Shown here one piece after another: positions 1 through 5,537 of a stretch of DNA of 6,755 bases. The stretch comes from an uncultured Collinsella sp. (GTDB taxonomy: Bacteria > Actinomycetota > Coriobacteriia > Coriobacteriales > Coriobacteriaceae). The notes under the pieces are model-generated. The model was not told the origin of the DNA. It made no database searches and saw only the letters and a list, made by a program, of their open reading frames with translations. The position numbers were made by a program, and so were the translations under genes. The DNA is taken from assembly GCA_900754275.1 (NCBI GenBank), contig CAAECF010000031.1, positions 1 through 6,755 of the forward strand, given 5' to 3'. Positions within the stretch are counted from its first letter, which is position 1. The number at the start of each line of letters is the position of its first letter.

Positions 1-43
1 CTCGATATCATGCTTCACTCTCAAATCAACGCGCATAAAGAAA

Positions 44-77
44 GCCTCCCATTTCTCATGTCCAAGAAATGGGAGGC
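44..77 (-). terminator. Intrinsic terminator after rpiB
   Basis: A perfect 13-bp inverted repeat (gcctcccatttct at 44-56, agaaatgggaggc at 65-77) encloses an 8-nt loop. Read on the minus strand, the hairpin is followed by TTTCTTTAT (43-35). It lies 27 nt past the rpiB stop, and no further minus-strand gene is visible before the window edge, so it probably ends the sugar locus transcript. The plus-strand side lacks a clear T tract, so it is read as unidirectional. Confidence 0.9.
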
Positions 78-104
78 AGTTCACACGGGTGACGGGCTTT
101 TCCG

Positions 105-581
105 CTACCAGCCGCGTGCTTCCTCCGCACGTACGAGCTGACGAGCCTCGATCTGGCGAATCATATCGATGCGTCGCTGGTGACGGCCGCCCTCGAACTC
201 GCCGGTGAGCCAGGCGTCGACAATCATTTTGGCCAGCTCGATGCCTACCACACGAGCACCAAATGCGAGCATGTTGGTGTTGTTGTGCTCGCGCGACAGG
301 CGAGCGGAATACGGCTCAGAGCAGGTGCAGCAACGGATACCGCGCACCTTGTTGGCGGCAAGCGAGATGCCCACACCCGTACCGCAGATAACGATACCGC
401 GATCAACCTCGCCGGACATGACAGCGTCCGCCACGGCCTCACCCGCGATGGGATAGTCAAAGCGCTCGGTGCTGTCCGTACCGAAGTTCACGACTTCGTA
501 GCCGTACTTCTCCTGGATATACGCCGTGATGGCTTCCTTGTACTCGACTGCGACGTGGTCGTTTCCAATACCGATCTTCAA
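105..581 (-). CDS. rpiB: Ribose-5-phosphate isomerase B / allose-6-phosphate isomerase (RpiB/LacAB family)
   Basis: This is a 158-aa cytosolic sugar-phosphate isomerase. RpiB interconverts ribose-5-P and ribulose-5-P, and family members also isomerise allose-6-P to allulose-6-P. The start MKIGIGNDHV is the family's usual N-terminus. CGTGVG carries the catalytic Cys66. His99 (in REHNNTN), Arg133 and Arg137 (in GGRHQRRIDMI) fall at the numbering known from E. coli RpiB. The length is slightly above the usual ~149 aa because of a charged C-terminal tail. The start codon is TTG (579-581), supported by AAAGGGG six nt upstream and by the family N-terminus; the nearby upstream ATG is out of frame. 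It lies 72 nt downstream of the AlsE-like epimerase and before a strong terminator. That pairing favours a role in allose/allulose catabolism over a general pentose-phosphate role, but the substrate is inferred. The LacA/LacB galactose-6-P isomerases are the main alternative; they work as a pair, and only one protein is present here. Confidence 0.92.
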   Translation of the reverse strand: MKIGIGNDHVAVEYKEAITAYIQEKYGYEVVNFGTDSTERFDYPIAGEAVADAVMSGEVDRGIVICGTGVGISLAANKVRGIRCCTCSEPYSARLSREHNNTNMLAFGARVVGIELAKMIVDAWLTGEFEGGRHQRRIDMIRQIEARQLVRAEEARGW

Positions 582-653
582 AAGAGACCCCTTTCCATAA
601 GAACCATTCGCGCATGCCGCGCGCTCAATCCGTCCTAATTCGCCGTTCCGCTT

Positions 654-1307
654 CTAATACACCTCGCCGGCGCGCAAACGGCGCAGACACTCCTCGTAAC
701 CAGCGTCCTTGCCAAACAGCGCACTGGTGCCCAGGATAAATCCGTCCGCGCCAATGGCGGACAGGTCGCGCACGCGCTCGGGCGAGCAGGCGCCGTCGAT
801 CATGAGCTTGAAGCCAAAGCGCTCCTTCAGCGCGGCAAGGCGACGCACCTTGTCGTTCGTGAACTCAATAAAGCTCTGACCGGCAAAACCCGGATTCACC
901 GTCATGACCATCACGTAATCGCAGAGGTTCAACATCTCCTCGATCTCGGAGATAGAGGTGTCGGGGTTCACGGCGATACCGGCGCTCTTACCGAGGGACT
1001 TAATCGCGGCGAGTGTCTTGACCACGTAACGCTCGGACTCCGGATGGATATAGATGATGTCCGCGCCGGCGGAGGCGAAAAGTTCAACCTTGCTGGCAGG
1101 ATTCTCGACCATAAGGTGCACGTCGACGAGCTTGTTGGTGGCAGCTCGCACGGCCTTGATGTCTTCGAGACCCATGGCGAAATTGGGAACGAAACTGCCG
1201 TCCATCACGTCGCAATGGAAGATGTCGATGCCGGCGGCGTCGAGATCCTCGACGGTCGCACGCAGATTGCCGTAGTCGGCGCACATGAGACTGGGGCAGA
1301 GCAGCAT
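654..1307 (-). CDS. alsE: Ribulose-phosphate 3-epimerase family, probable D-allulose-6-phosphate 3-epimerase
   Basis: This 217-aa TIM-barrel epimerase inverts C3 of a ketose phosphate. The metal and acid/base residues of the Rpe family are present: Ser6, His31 and Asp33 in HCDVMDGSFVPN, His64 in VHLMV, and Asp171 in MIDGAC. The phosphate-binding region includes MTVNPGFAGQSF (135-146) and GTSALF (193-198). Several positions follow E. coli AlsE more than Rpe: PSLMC at the N-terminus, IHPE (87-90), MTVNPGFAGQ, and DGAC where Rpe usually has DGG. AlsE converts allulose-6-P to fructose-6-P, which fits the adjacent RpiB and PTS. The start is secure: TAAGGAG lies 6 nt upstream of ATG (1305-1307). 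The stop is TAG at 654. A 265-nt gap carrying operator-like repeats separates it from the DeoR gene, so it probably has its own promoter. A second ribulose-5-P epimerase remains possible. Confidence 0.88.
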   Translation of the reverse strand: MLLCPSLMCADYGNLRATVEDLDAAGIDIFHCDVMDGSFVPNFAMGLEDIKAVRAATNKLVDVHLMVENPASKVELFASAGADIIYIHPESERYVVKTLAAIKSLGKSAGIAVNPDTSISEIEEMLNLCDYVMVMTVNPGFAGQSFIEFTNDKVRRLAALKERFGFKLMIDGACSPERVRDLSAIGADGFILGTSALFGKDAGYEECLRRLRAGEVY

Positions 1308-1331
1308 AGTGAACTCCTTATCTGCTCGGTG

Positions 1332-1361
1332 ATTATCTACTCGGTGGTAATTAATCGTTTA
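1332..1361 (-). promoter_or_regulatory. Candidate promoter of alsE
   Basis: On the minus strand, GATAAT (1337-1332, 5 of 6 matches to a sigma-70 -10 box) lies 19 nt after TTAAAC (1362-1357 region), a weak -35 that falls inside the first copy of the TTAATCGTTTAACC box. Transcription would begin near 1325, just before the TAAGGAG ribosome site at 1312-1318. The -10 is good; the -35 is poor, so this would fit a regulated promoter. It is read by eye only. Confidence 0.35.
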
Positions 1362-1398
1362 ACCTTTATCTACAGTCTGGCTGATTAATCGTTTAACC
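1350..1398. promoter_or_regulatory. Paired operator-like boxes before alsE
   Basis: The 15-mer ATTAATCGTTTAACC occurs twice without mismatch, at 1350-1364 and 1384-1398, 34 bp apart. Its core TTAATCGTTTAA is a near-palindrome centred on CG, the shape typical of a dimeric repressor site. A degenerate third copy (CGTTGTTAACC) ends at 1410. The proximal box overlaps the candidate -35 of alsE. A 12/14 match lies before the DeoR gene and a looser one before the TIM-barrel gene. The regulator may be the locus DeoR protein, or a LacI-family or catabolite regulator encoded elsewhere. Confidence 0.6.
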
Positions 1399-1572
1399 AC
1401 GTTGTTAACCTGCAGGCTTTTCCAGATTCACAACGTTGCCATATTTGCCTATCTAGCTGGTATCATGCAGGAGCCCGCACCACGAAACGCTGTCGTATTC
1501 CCTAGGAAGAAATCCCGCTACGCGGACAGCAGCAGCCAGGGGCCGCAATCCGCAGACCTGAGCCCGGACCCC

Positions 1573-2316
1573 CTACGCTCCAGGCGTGATCAGGCGCGCG
1601 CACTGGGCGATCTTCTCGTCATAGGACTCCGCGATAATCGACACACCATCGAACCCAAACGCGCGAACATTCGAGAACTGATGGAACTTCGAGCTGTCGC
1701 ACAGCACGTACGCCTTATTCGAATTCTCGCGCACGATGCGCTTCTTCGCCGCCTCAACGTAGGAGGGCGTCATGACGCCGCGGTCCTCGTCAATCGCGTT
1801 GGTCCCGATAAACGCCTTATCGAAGTACAGATCGCGCAGGATCGATTCGGTCATAGAACCGCAGAACGAGGAGTTCACATAGTTGAACTCGCCACCCACC
1901 ACGATGAGCTGGGCGCGCGTCTCGCTCTTAATCAGGCACGCCGAGGCATCCGTCGTGTAAATTGTCACGTCGCGGTCGAGCAGCAGACGCAGCAGCGCCG
2001 TGCAGGTGGAACCCGAGTCCAAGTAGAGCGTGTCCCCGTCCTCAACAAAACGCAAGGCGACTTGGGCAATCTGTTCCTTCTCACTCCCGTGTAGGCCCGA
2101 ACGCGTCGAGATACTCACCTCGTGGACAGCCGAGAGGAGCCTCACCGCGCCGCCCGAAAGATGCTCAACCTTGCCAAGCGCCTCCAGCTCCTTGAGGTCG
2201 CGACGTAGCGTCGAAATAGAGACGCCCGGCAGCTCCTCCTGCAGCTCGGAAATCCTCGCGAGGCCCGACTTCTGCAGGCACTCTACAATTCGCTCCTGGC
2301 GCTCATACGGAATCAT
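1573..2316 (-). CDS. DeoR-family transcriptional repressor of sugar metabolism
   Basis: This is a 247-aa regulator, the usual DeoR-family length. Residues 3-57 form the winged helix-turn-helix, starting YERQERIVECLQ and running through SISTLRRDLKELEALGKV to a shortened SGGA wing. The C-terminal sugar-phosphate sensor domain shows DSGST (100-104), GGEFN (141-145), KAFIGTNAID (167-176) and DSSKF (207-211); such domains bind phosphorylated sugars and relieve repression. The ATG at 2316 is chosen because GGAGAGG lies 8 nt upstream and the product begins as family members do. The frame stays open further upstream, but those residues have no resemblance to the family, overlap the PTS gene, and the ATG at 2358 has a poor ribosome site. 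It sits between the EIIBC gene and alsE, separated from each by more than 220 nt. It probably controls this locus; the effector, perhaps allulose-6-P, is inferred. Confidence 0.93.
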   Translation of the reverse strand: MIPYERQERIVECLQKSGLARISELQEELPGVSISTLRRDLKELEALGKVEHLSGGAVRLLSAVHEVSISTRSGLHGSEKEQIAQVALRFVEDGDTLYLDSGSTCTALLRLLLDRDVTIYTTDASACLIKSETRAQLIVVGGEFNYVNSSFCGSMTESILRDLYFDKAFIGTNAIDEDRGVMTPSYVEAAKKRIVRENSNKAYVLCDSSKFHQFSNVRAFGFDGVSIIAESYDEKIAQCARLITPGA

Positions 2317-2422
2317 ATTGGGAACCTCTCCAAACCACTCTGCTTCACGCTCGTTCATTTCTTTTCGAAAAGTGTAACGCACAAGCAGAATAGCGGCCGC
2401 CACCTGTTGCGATGACGACCGC

Positions 2423-2436
2423 TTAATCGATTGACC
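2423..2436. promoter_or_regulatory. Operator-like box before the DeoR gene
   Basis: TTAATCGATTGACC matches the alsE boxes (TTAATCGTTTAACC) at 12 of 14 positions and is also a near-palindrome around a central CG (TTAATCGATTGA). It lies about 110 bp before the DeoR start, in the 224-nt gap after the EIIBC gene, which suggests autoregulation. No convincing -35/-10 pair was found around it. Confidence 0.5.
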
Positions 2437-2442
2437 TACCCT

Positions 2443-2463
2443 CTCGTTCACAATTTGAACGAG
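2443..2463. repeat. Perfect inverted repeat in the DeoR leader
   Basis: Arms CTCGTTCA (2443-2450) and TGAACGAG (2456-2463) flank the 5-nt spacer CAATT. It begins 7 bp from the TTAATCGATTGACC box. No T tract follows on either strand, so an operator fits better than a terminator. A further half-site CTCGTTCA occurs at 2350-2357, nearer the DeoR start. Confidence 0.5.
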
Positions 2464-2540
2464 GTTGACACACCTCGCGTAAGCGCGACGCTCTTCAAGC
2501 GAAGAGAACGACCCTAGGAGAGGCGGCGCATCCGGGGCTC

Positions 2541-3917
2541 TTAGGCGAGCTGATCCTCCTTGCCGGTGAAGGCGAAGGCAAGAACACCGGCCACGACGGC
2601 GGAAATGAGCATGCCGACCATAGCCCAAGCGAAGTTCATGGGGTCGGAACTCACGAAAGCCGGGAACGTAGTGACGGAACCGAAGGTGAACGCAGTGGTG
2701 ACGACCTTCATGATACCGAGGAACGCGCCGCCGACGGCACCGCCGATGATCTGCGCAAGCCAGACCTTCTTGTTCTTCACGAGCATACCGAACAGCGTGG
2801 GCTCGATGATGGCGGACAGGGCGATCGATACGACACCGGTCATCGCGAAGCTCTTGAGCTTCTGGTCGCGGGCCTTGAGGAACACGCCGAAGGCGCAGCC
2901 GATAACGGCGAAGTTGCAGGCGAAGGTGAAGGGGCAGATGTAGTCGAAGCCGTTCTGAGCGATGTTGTTGATCATGATGGGGTTCACGGCCCAGTGGATG
3001 CCCATGGACACCAGCACGGACCAGCCGCCGCCAACCAGCACGCCGGCGAACACGGAGCTGCGCTCGATCAGCCAGTTGACCACGAAGGCGATGGCCTCAC
3101 CAGCGTAGACACCCAGGGGACCGATGACGAGCATGGTGAGCGGAACCATAACGATCAGGGAGATGGCGGGCAGCACGACGAGCTTGAGCATCTCGGAAAC
3201 GTGCTCATCGAGCCACTTGTACAGGTACGAGTAGACCCAGACAGACAAGATGGCAGGGATAACCGTGGAGTTGTAGTTCATGAGAACCACGGGGATGCCG
3301 AAGAAGTCCGTCATGGCGCCGTTGCCCGCGTCGCCCATGAGGGCGATGAAGTCCGGGTAGAGCAGGCACGCGCCGAGCAGCGCCGACAGGTACGGGCTCG
3401 CGCCGAAGCGCTTGCCGGCGGAGAAGCCGAGCAGCACGGGCAGGAAGTAGAACACGCTCATGGCCAGGGTGTACAGGATGGTGTAGGTACCCGTGCCCTC
3501 AGCGATGATGCCGAGCTGGGCGGCCAGGATAACGAAGCCGCGCAGGATACCGGAGCCGGCCATGGCGGGCAGCAGCGGGGCAAAGATGCCGGAGATCGCG
3601 GAGAAGACCTGGCTGACGATGCTCTCGCCCTCGTCCTTGGTAGCAGCGGAGATTTCCACGCCCGAACCCTTGACCAGCGGCTCAAACTTCTCGTACAGCT
3701 TCGGGACCTCAGTGCCGATGAGGACCTGGTACTGACCGGCCTTGTTCAGCGTGTTCACAACGCCTTCGACTTCCTTGACCGCAGCGTCGTCGCAAGCCGC
3801 GTCGTCTTTGAGATTGAGGCGCAGGCGCGTCGCGCAGTGCGTCATGCCCGAGATGTTCTCGGGACCACCGACGGCGTCCAGAATCCCCTGAGCCATCGCG
3901 TTCCAGTCGCGTTTCAT
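2541..3917 (-). CDS. PTS sugar permease EIIBC, glucose/beta-glucoside superfamily
   Basis: This 458-aa membrane permease takes up a sugar and phosphorylates it using phosphate passed from HPr via EIIA. The EIIB domain (about 1-85) carries the phospho-accepting Cys28 in MTHCATRLRL. The EIIC domain (about 100-455) is strongly hydrophobic with about ten membrane segments. It has MGIHW (305-309) followed by INNIA (316-320), and IEPTLFG (371-377), a variant of the TEPAIFG substrate motif of beta-glucoside-type permeases. There is no EIIA domain, which full-length BglF-type proteins (~620 aa) carry, so EIIA must come from elsewhere in the genome. The start is set by GGGGAGG six nt before ATG, lying inside the 3' end of the upstream TIM-barrel gene; only 3 nt separate the two genes, so they are co-transcribed and probably translationally coupled. 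Neighbouring AlsE-like and RpiB enzymes suggest allose or allulose as substrate, by inference only. Confidence 0.93.
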   Translation of the reverse strand: MKRDWNAMAQGILDAVGGPENISGMTHCATRLRLNLKDDAACDDAAVKEVEGVVNTLNKAGQYQVLIGTEVPKLYEKFEPLVKGSGVEISAATKDEGESIVSQVFSAISGIFAPLLPAMAGSGILRGFVILAAQLGIIAEGTGTYTILYTLAMSVFYFLPVLLGFSAGKRFGASPYLSALLGACLLYPDFIALMGDAGNGAMTDFFGIPVVLMNYNSTVIPAILSVWVYSYLYKWLDEHVSEMLKLVVLPAISLIVMVPLTMLVIGPLGVYAGEAIAFVVNWLIERSSVFAGVLVGGGWSVLVSMGIHWAVNPIMINNIAQNGFDYICPFTFACNFAVIGCAFGVFLKARDQKLKSFAMTGVVSIALSAIIEPTLFGMLVKNKKVWLAQIIGGAVGGAFLGIMKVVTTAFTFGSVTTFPAFVSSDPMNFAWAMVGMLISAVVAGVLAFAFTGKEDQLA

Positions 3918-3920
3918 TGG

Positions 3921-4859
3921 TTACCTCCCCATTGCGCAGAAGAGCTCGCGGACAAGCTCGGCTGCCTTAATCGCGTCGTTTGCATCGATAACGGATTGGA
4001 TCTTCTCCATGCTCACGGCCTCGATGGCGTCGTTGAGCAGATGGATCATCTGGTCGTTCTGTGCAGCCTCGCCGGCAGCGAGCTCGATGACCGGGAACGT
4101 GTCGAAGTAGATTGCGCTGTCGTAACCGTGCTTCTTCACGTAGTAGAGGAACTCGAGGGTCTTCACCGGCGTGGACGTACCAATCATAAGGCCATCGTCG
4201 AAGCGACCGTTGCCGTCGTTTAGGTGAATGCCGTAGAGCTTGCCCTCGCGGCCGAACAGGTCGGCGGCCATGGCAGGGTTCTCGTGCTTCATGAGCATGT
4301 GGCAGTAATCCAGCGTGACGCCCAGGTTCGGGCGGTCTGCAGCGTTGAGAATCATGCCGGTCATACCCATGGAGTCGATGAACGCGTACGCGCGCTCCTC
4401 GTAGGGTTTGTACTCAATCGAGATCTTGAGGTCGGGCGCGTAGTCGCAAACCTTCTGGAATGCGGCTACGAGCTGGTCGAAGACGCGAGCGTAGGCGATC
4501 TGGAAGCTGTAGTCAAAGCCGTCGTGGCCGAGCCAGATGGTCACCGTGTTGCCACCGGCAGTGCGGCAGTAGTCGCACGCCTCGTAGCAGAGCTCAAGGG
4601 CTTCCGCAGCAAGGGCATCATCGGCATTGCCCAGGTCACCGTTGAGGAAGGCGTTGCGGAAGCGCAGCGCGCAGCCGTTCAGCTGCAGGTCGTGAGCTGC
4701 GAGCTTGGCGGCCATGTCCTCAGCCGTGACACCTGTGCAGTGCTCGGGGTAGTTGAGGTCGACGTGCGTGAGGCCCACGCTCTGGAACTCCGCGAACACG
4801 CGATCAAGATTCTTGTCGCCATCGCGAAAATAGGAGTTGATACGAGTTGCAAGCTTCAT
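3921..4859 (-). CDS. Xylose-isomerase-like TIM-barrel sugar (phosphate) isomerase/epimerase
   Basis: This is a 312-aa cytosolic TIM-barrel protein of the AP-endonuclease-2 / xylose-isomerase-like superfamily. Probable metal ligands appear in order: Glu149 (IEYKPYE), Asp184 and His187 (LDYCHMLM), His212 (GIHLND), and an Asp in FDDGLMIG (221-222). The EYKP element and the DDGLMIG element recall bacterial L-rhamnose isomerases, some of which interconvert D-allose and D-allulose; this likeness is from memory of motifs. The start is ATG at 4859, with AAAGGA 9-10 nt upstream. An in-frame GTG at 4988 would add 43 residues with no resemblance to the family and is treated as leader. It is the first gene of the locus, 3 nt before the PTS permease, so its substrate is likely related to the imported sugar. 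The exact reaction cannot be read from the sequence; epimerase or isomerase are both possible. Confidence 0.85.
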   Translation of the reverse strand: MKLATRINSYFRDGDKNLDRVFAEFQSVGLTHVDLNYPEHCTGVTAEDMAAKLAAHDLQLNGCALRFRNAFLNGDLGNADDALAAEALELCYEACDYCRTAGGNTVTIWLGHDGFDYSFQIAYARVFDQLVAAFQKVCDYAPDLKISIEYKPYEERAYAFIDSMGMTGMILNAADRPNLGVTLDYCHMLMKHENPAMAADLFGREGKLYGIHLNDGNGRFDDGLMIGTSTPVKTLEFLYYVKKHGYDSAIYFDTFPVIELAAGEAAQNDQMIHLLNDAIEAVSMEKIQSVIDANDAIKAAELVRELFCAMGR

Positions 4860-5009
4860 GCTTCTACGTCCTTTACCTTCGTCCTTGATCGTTTCTGCCC
4901 GTTCGAGCACCTGATCTATATCCGTAATTCGATAAGGGCCGCCGCCTGCGCGCCGGGGCTTACCCTGTGACATGTAGATTACTGCCACATAAGTTCATTT
5001 TCAATCAGT

Positions 5010-5038
5010 ATTTTTCACTCTTTTTCTCATTGTGTCAG
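5010..5038 (-). promoter_or_regulatory. Candidate promoter of the TIM-barrel/PTS operon
   Basis: On the minus strand CTGACA (5038-5033, 5 of 6 to the -35 consensus) is followed after 17 nt by AAAAAT (5015-5010, 4 of 6). It would give a leader of about 140 nt before the ATG at 4859. The surrounding 4990-5140 stretch is the most AT-rich part of the window, as expected for a promoter region. Other pairings are possible, such as TTGATT at 5093-5088 with a poor -10. Confidence 0.3.
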
Positions 5039-5050
5039 AGTTTTTCACCG
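5011..5050. promoter_or_regulatory. Phased 10-bp repeats, possible operator array
   Basis: Four successive 10-mers, TTTTTCACTC, TTTTTCTCAT, TGTGTCAGAG and TTTTTCACCG, share the pattern TnTnTC at positions 1-6. TTTTTCAC recurs exactly 30 bp apart (5011 and 5041). Spacing of one helical turn places the motifs on one face of the DNA, as in direct-repeat operators used by some DeoR-family proteins, or as in phased A-tract bends. It overlaps the candidate promoter. Confidence 0.45.
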
Positions 5051-5080
5051 TATAAAGCCATCTACCTTGTGGTTTTGCTG

Positions 5081-5096
5081 TTAATCAAGTTTGACC
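5081..5096. promoter_or_regulatory. Looser copy of the locus operator box
   Basis: TTAATCAAGTTTGACC resembles TTAATCGATTGACC (before the DeoR gene) and TTAATCGTTTAACC (before alsE), sharing TTAATC and TTTRACC with two extra bases between. It lies upstream of the candidate promoter of the first operon gene. The insertion breaks the palindrome, so it is weaker evidence than the other copies. Confidence 0.3.
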
Positions 5097-5291
5097 ATTC
5101 TTGAAATTATCTGATTTTTTCTGAATTAATTTGCCGTTTATCGGTAAAAATCGACCGCTCACGGCTGACGGCGACGCAAGATGGAAGATACTTGCATGAG
5201 GAAAAGCACTGAATTCCCAGCGCCGATTCGAATGACGCGATTGGTGACGCGAGCGTCGACGGCCCGAATCTGCCGTCGGCCCCCACTAACC

Positions 5292-5319
5292 AAAAACGGC
5301 GCCGCTCACGCGACGCCGT
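5292..5319 (-). terminator. Intrinsic terminator behind a tRNA remnant
   Basis: Stem arms 5296-5305 and 5310-5319 pair at 9 of 10 positions, with one C/A mismatch. The loop reads GTGA on the minus strand, a GNRA tetraloop closed by C-G. The hairpin leads into TTTTTG (5296-5291). It starts 9 nt after the CCA end of the tRNA-like sequence, the usual place for a tRNA terminator. No intact gene feeding it is visible. Confidence 0.7.
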
Positions 5320-5328
5320 CATATTCCC

Positions 5329-5351
5329 TGGTGCCCCCGGGCGGATTCGAA
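5329..5351 (-). tRNA. tRNA 3'-end remnant (T loop to CCA), possible attachment site
   Basis: Minus-strand 5351-5329 reads as a T loop TTCGAAT, the 3' T-stem strand CCGCC, a 7-nt acceptor strand CGGGGGC, discriminator A and CCA. The matching 5' T-stem strand (GGCGG) and 5' acceptor strand (GCCCCCG) are absent upstream, where the sequence becomes a G run, so this is not a functional tRNA. The break exactly at the T loop is typical of integrase attachment sites. The amino-acid identity cannot be told, and no integrase is in the window. Confidence 0.55.
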
Positions 5352-5537
5352 AACTCCCCCCCCCGCGGGGAAATTGGTGACGCGGGTGTCGACGGCGCTG
5401 AGCGCTCCGTGTTTTGGTATGTGGATATGGCAGCCATCAACCTTTCTCGGCATGTGAAACTCTAGGCACATATGAGCATACCTGAGCGACGCAACACATG
5501 CGCTCCATCTATCCCAACAAGCTCCAGCGGTACCCGC

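Larger units (their letters stand above)
5213..5396. repeat. Two diverged copies of a tRNA-adjacent block
   Basis: Copy 1 (5213-5263) and copy 2 (5323-5396) share three elements in the same order: ATTCCC, then GATTCGAA, then a 24-bp element starting ATTGGTGACGCG and ending GTCGACGGC, with 2 mismatches in 24 (5240-5263 and 5373-5396). Copy 2 has longer interiors: 15 versus 6 nt between the first two elements, and 21 versus 7 nt between the last two. Copy 1 thus looks like a shortened duplicate. The cause could be repeated integration and excision, or slippage. Confidence 0.5.
5097..5537. other. Intergenic stretch without a credible protein gene
   Basis: Open frames here are short on both strands, lack ribosome sites, and run through structured non-coding DNA. 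The stretch holds a hairpin (arms around 5255-5263 and 5272-5280), a terminator, a tRNA 3'-end remnant, a C9 tract (5356-5364) abutting the palindrome CCCCGCGGGG (5361-5370), and a duplicated block. Nothing recognisable was found at 5400-5537. It looks like a chromosomal junction scar between the sugar locus and the ATPase/restriction region. Confidence 0.55.

Noticed and set aside
609..623. Hairpin CGCGC-atgcc-GCGCG between alsE and rpiB
   Set aside because: Only 5 bp, no T tract, and expected by chance in GC-rich DNA; not enough for a terminator or operator call.
1402..2094. Plus-strand open frame (230 codons) opposite the DeoR gene
   Set aside because: Antisense to a recognised regulator, Arg/His-rich composition, no ribosome site.
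2491..2506. Hairpin CTCTTC-aagc-GAAGAG after the PTS gene
   Set aside because: A 6-bp stem without a following T tract on the minus strand; too weak to call a terminator.
2317..2628. N-terminal extension of the DeoR protein overlapping the PTS gene
   Set aside because: The Arg-rich extension lies before the helix-turn-helix; GGAGAGG is placed for ATG 2316; the 247-aa form has normal family length.
2994..4223. Long open frame (409 codons) on the plus strand opposite the PTS and TIM-barrel genes
   Set aside because: Its composition (His, Asp, Gly, Val rich and repetitive) is the mirror of GC-rich codons on the minus strand; it shows no family motif and no ribosome site, and the minus-strand genes are unmistakable.
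4224..4970. Plus-strand open frame (248 codons) opposite the TIM-barrel gene
   Set aside because: Antisense shadow of a clearly recognised protein; no motif and no start signal.
4860..4988. 43-residue N-terminal extension of the TIM-barrel protein from GTG 4988
   Set aside because: The ATG at 4859 has a good ribosome site and begins in the family style; the extension resembles no family sequence and lies in leader DNA.
5107..5465. Small open frames on both strands (71 and 94 codons)
   Set aside because: They cross the terminator or the tRNA remnant, lack ribosome sites and show no family likeness; one simply translates the tRNA 3' end.
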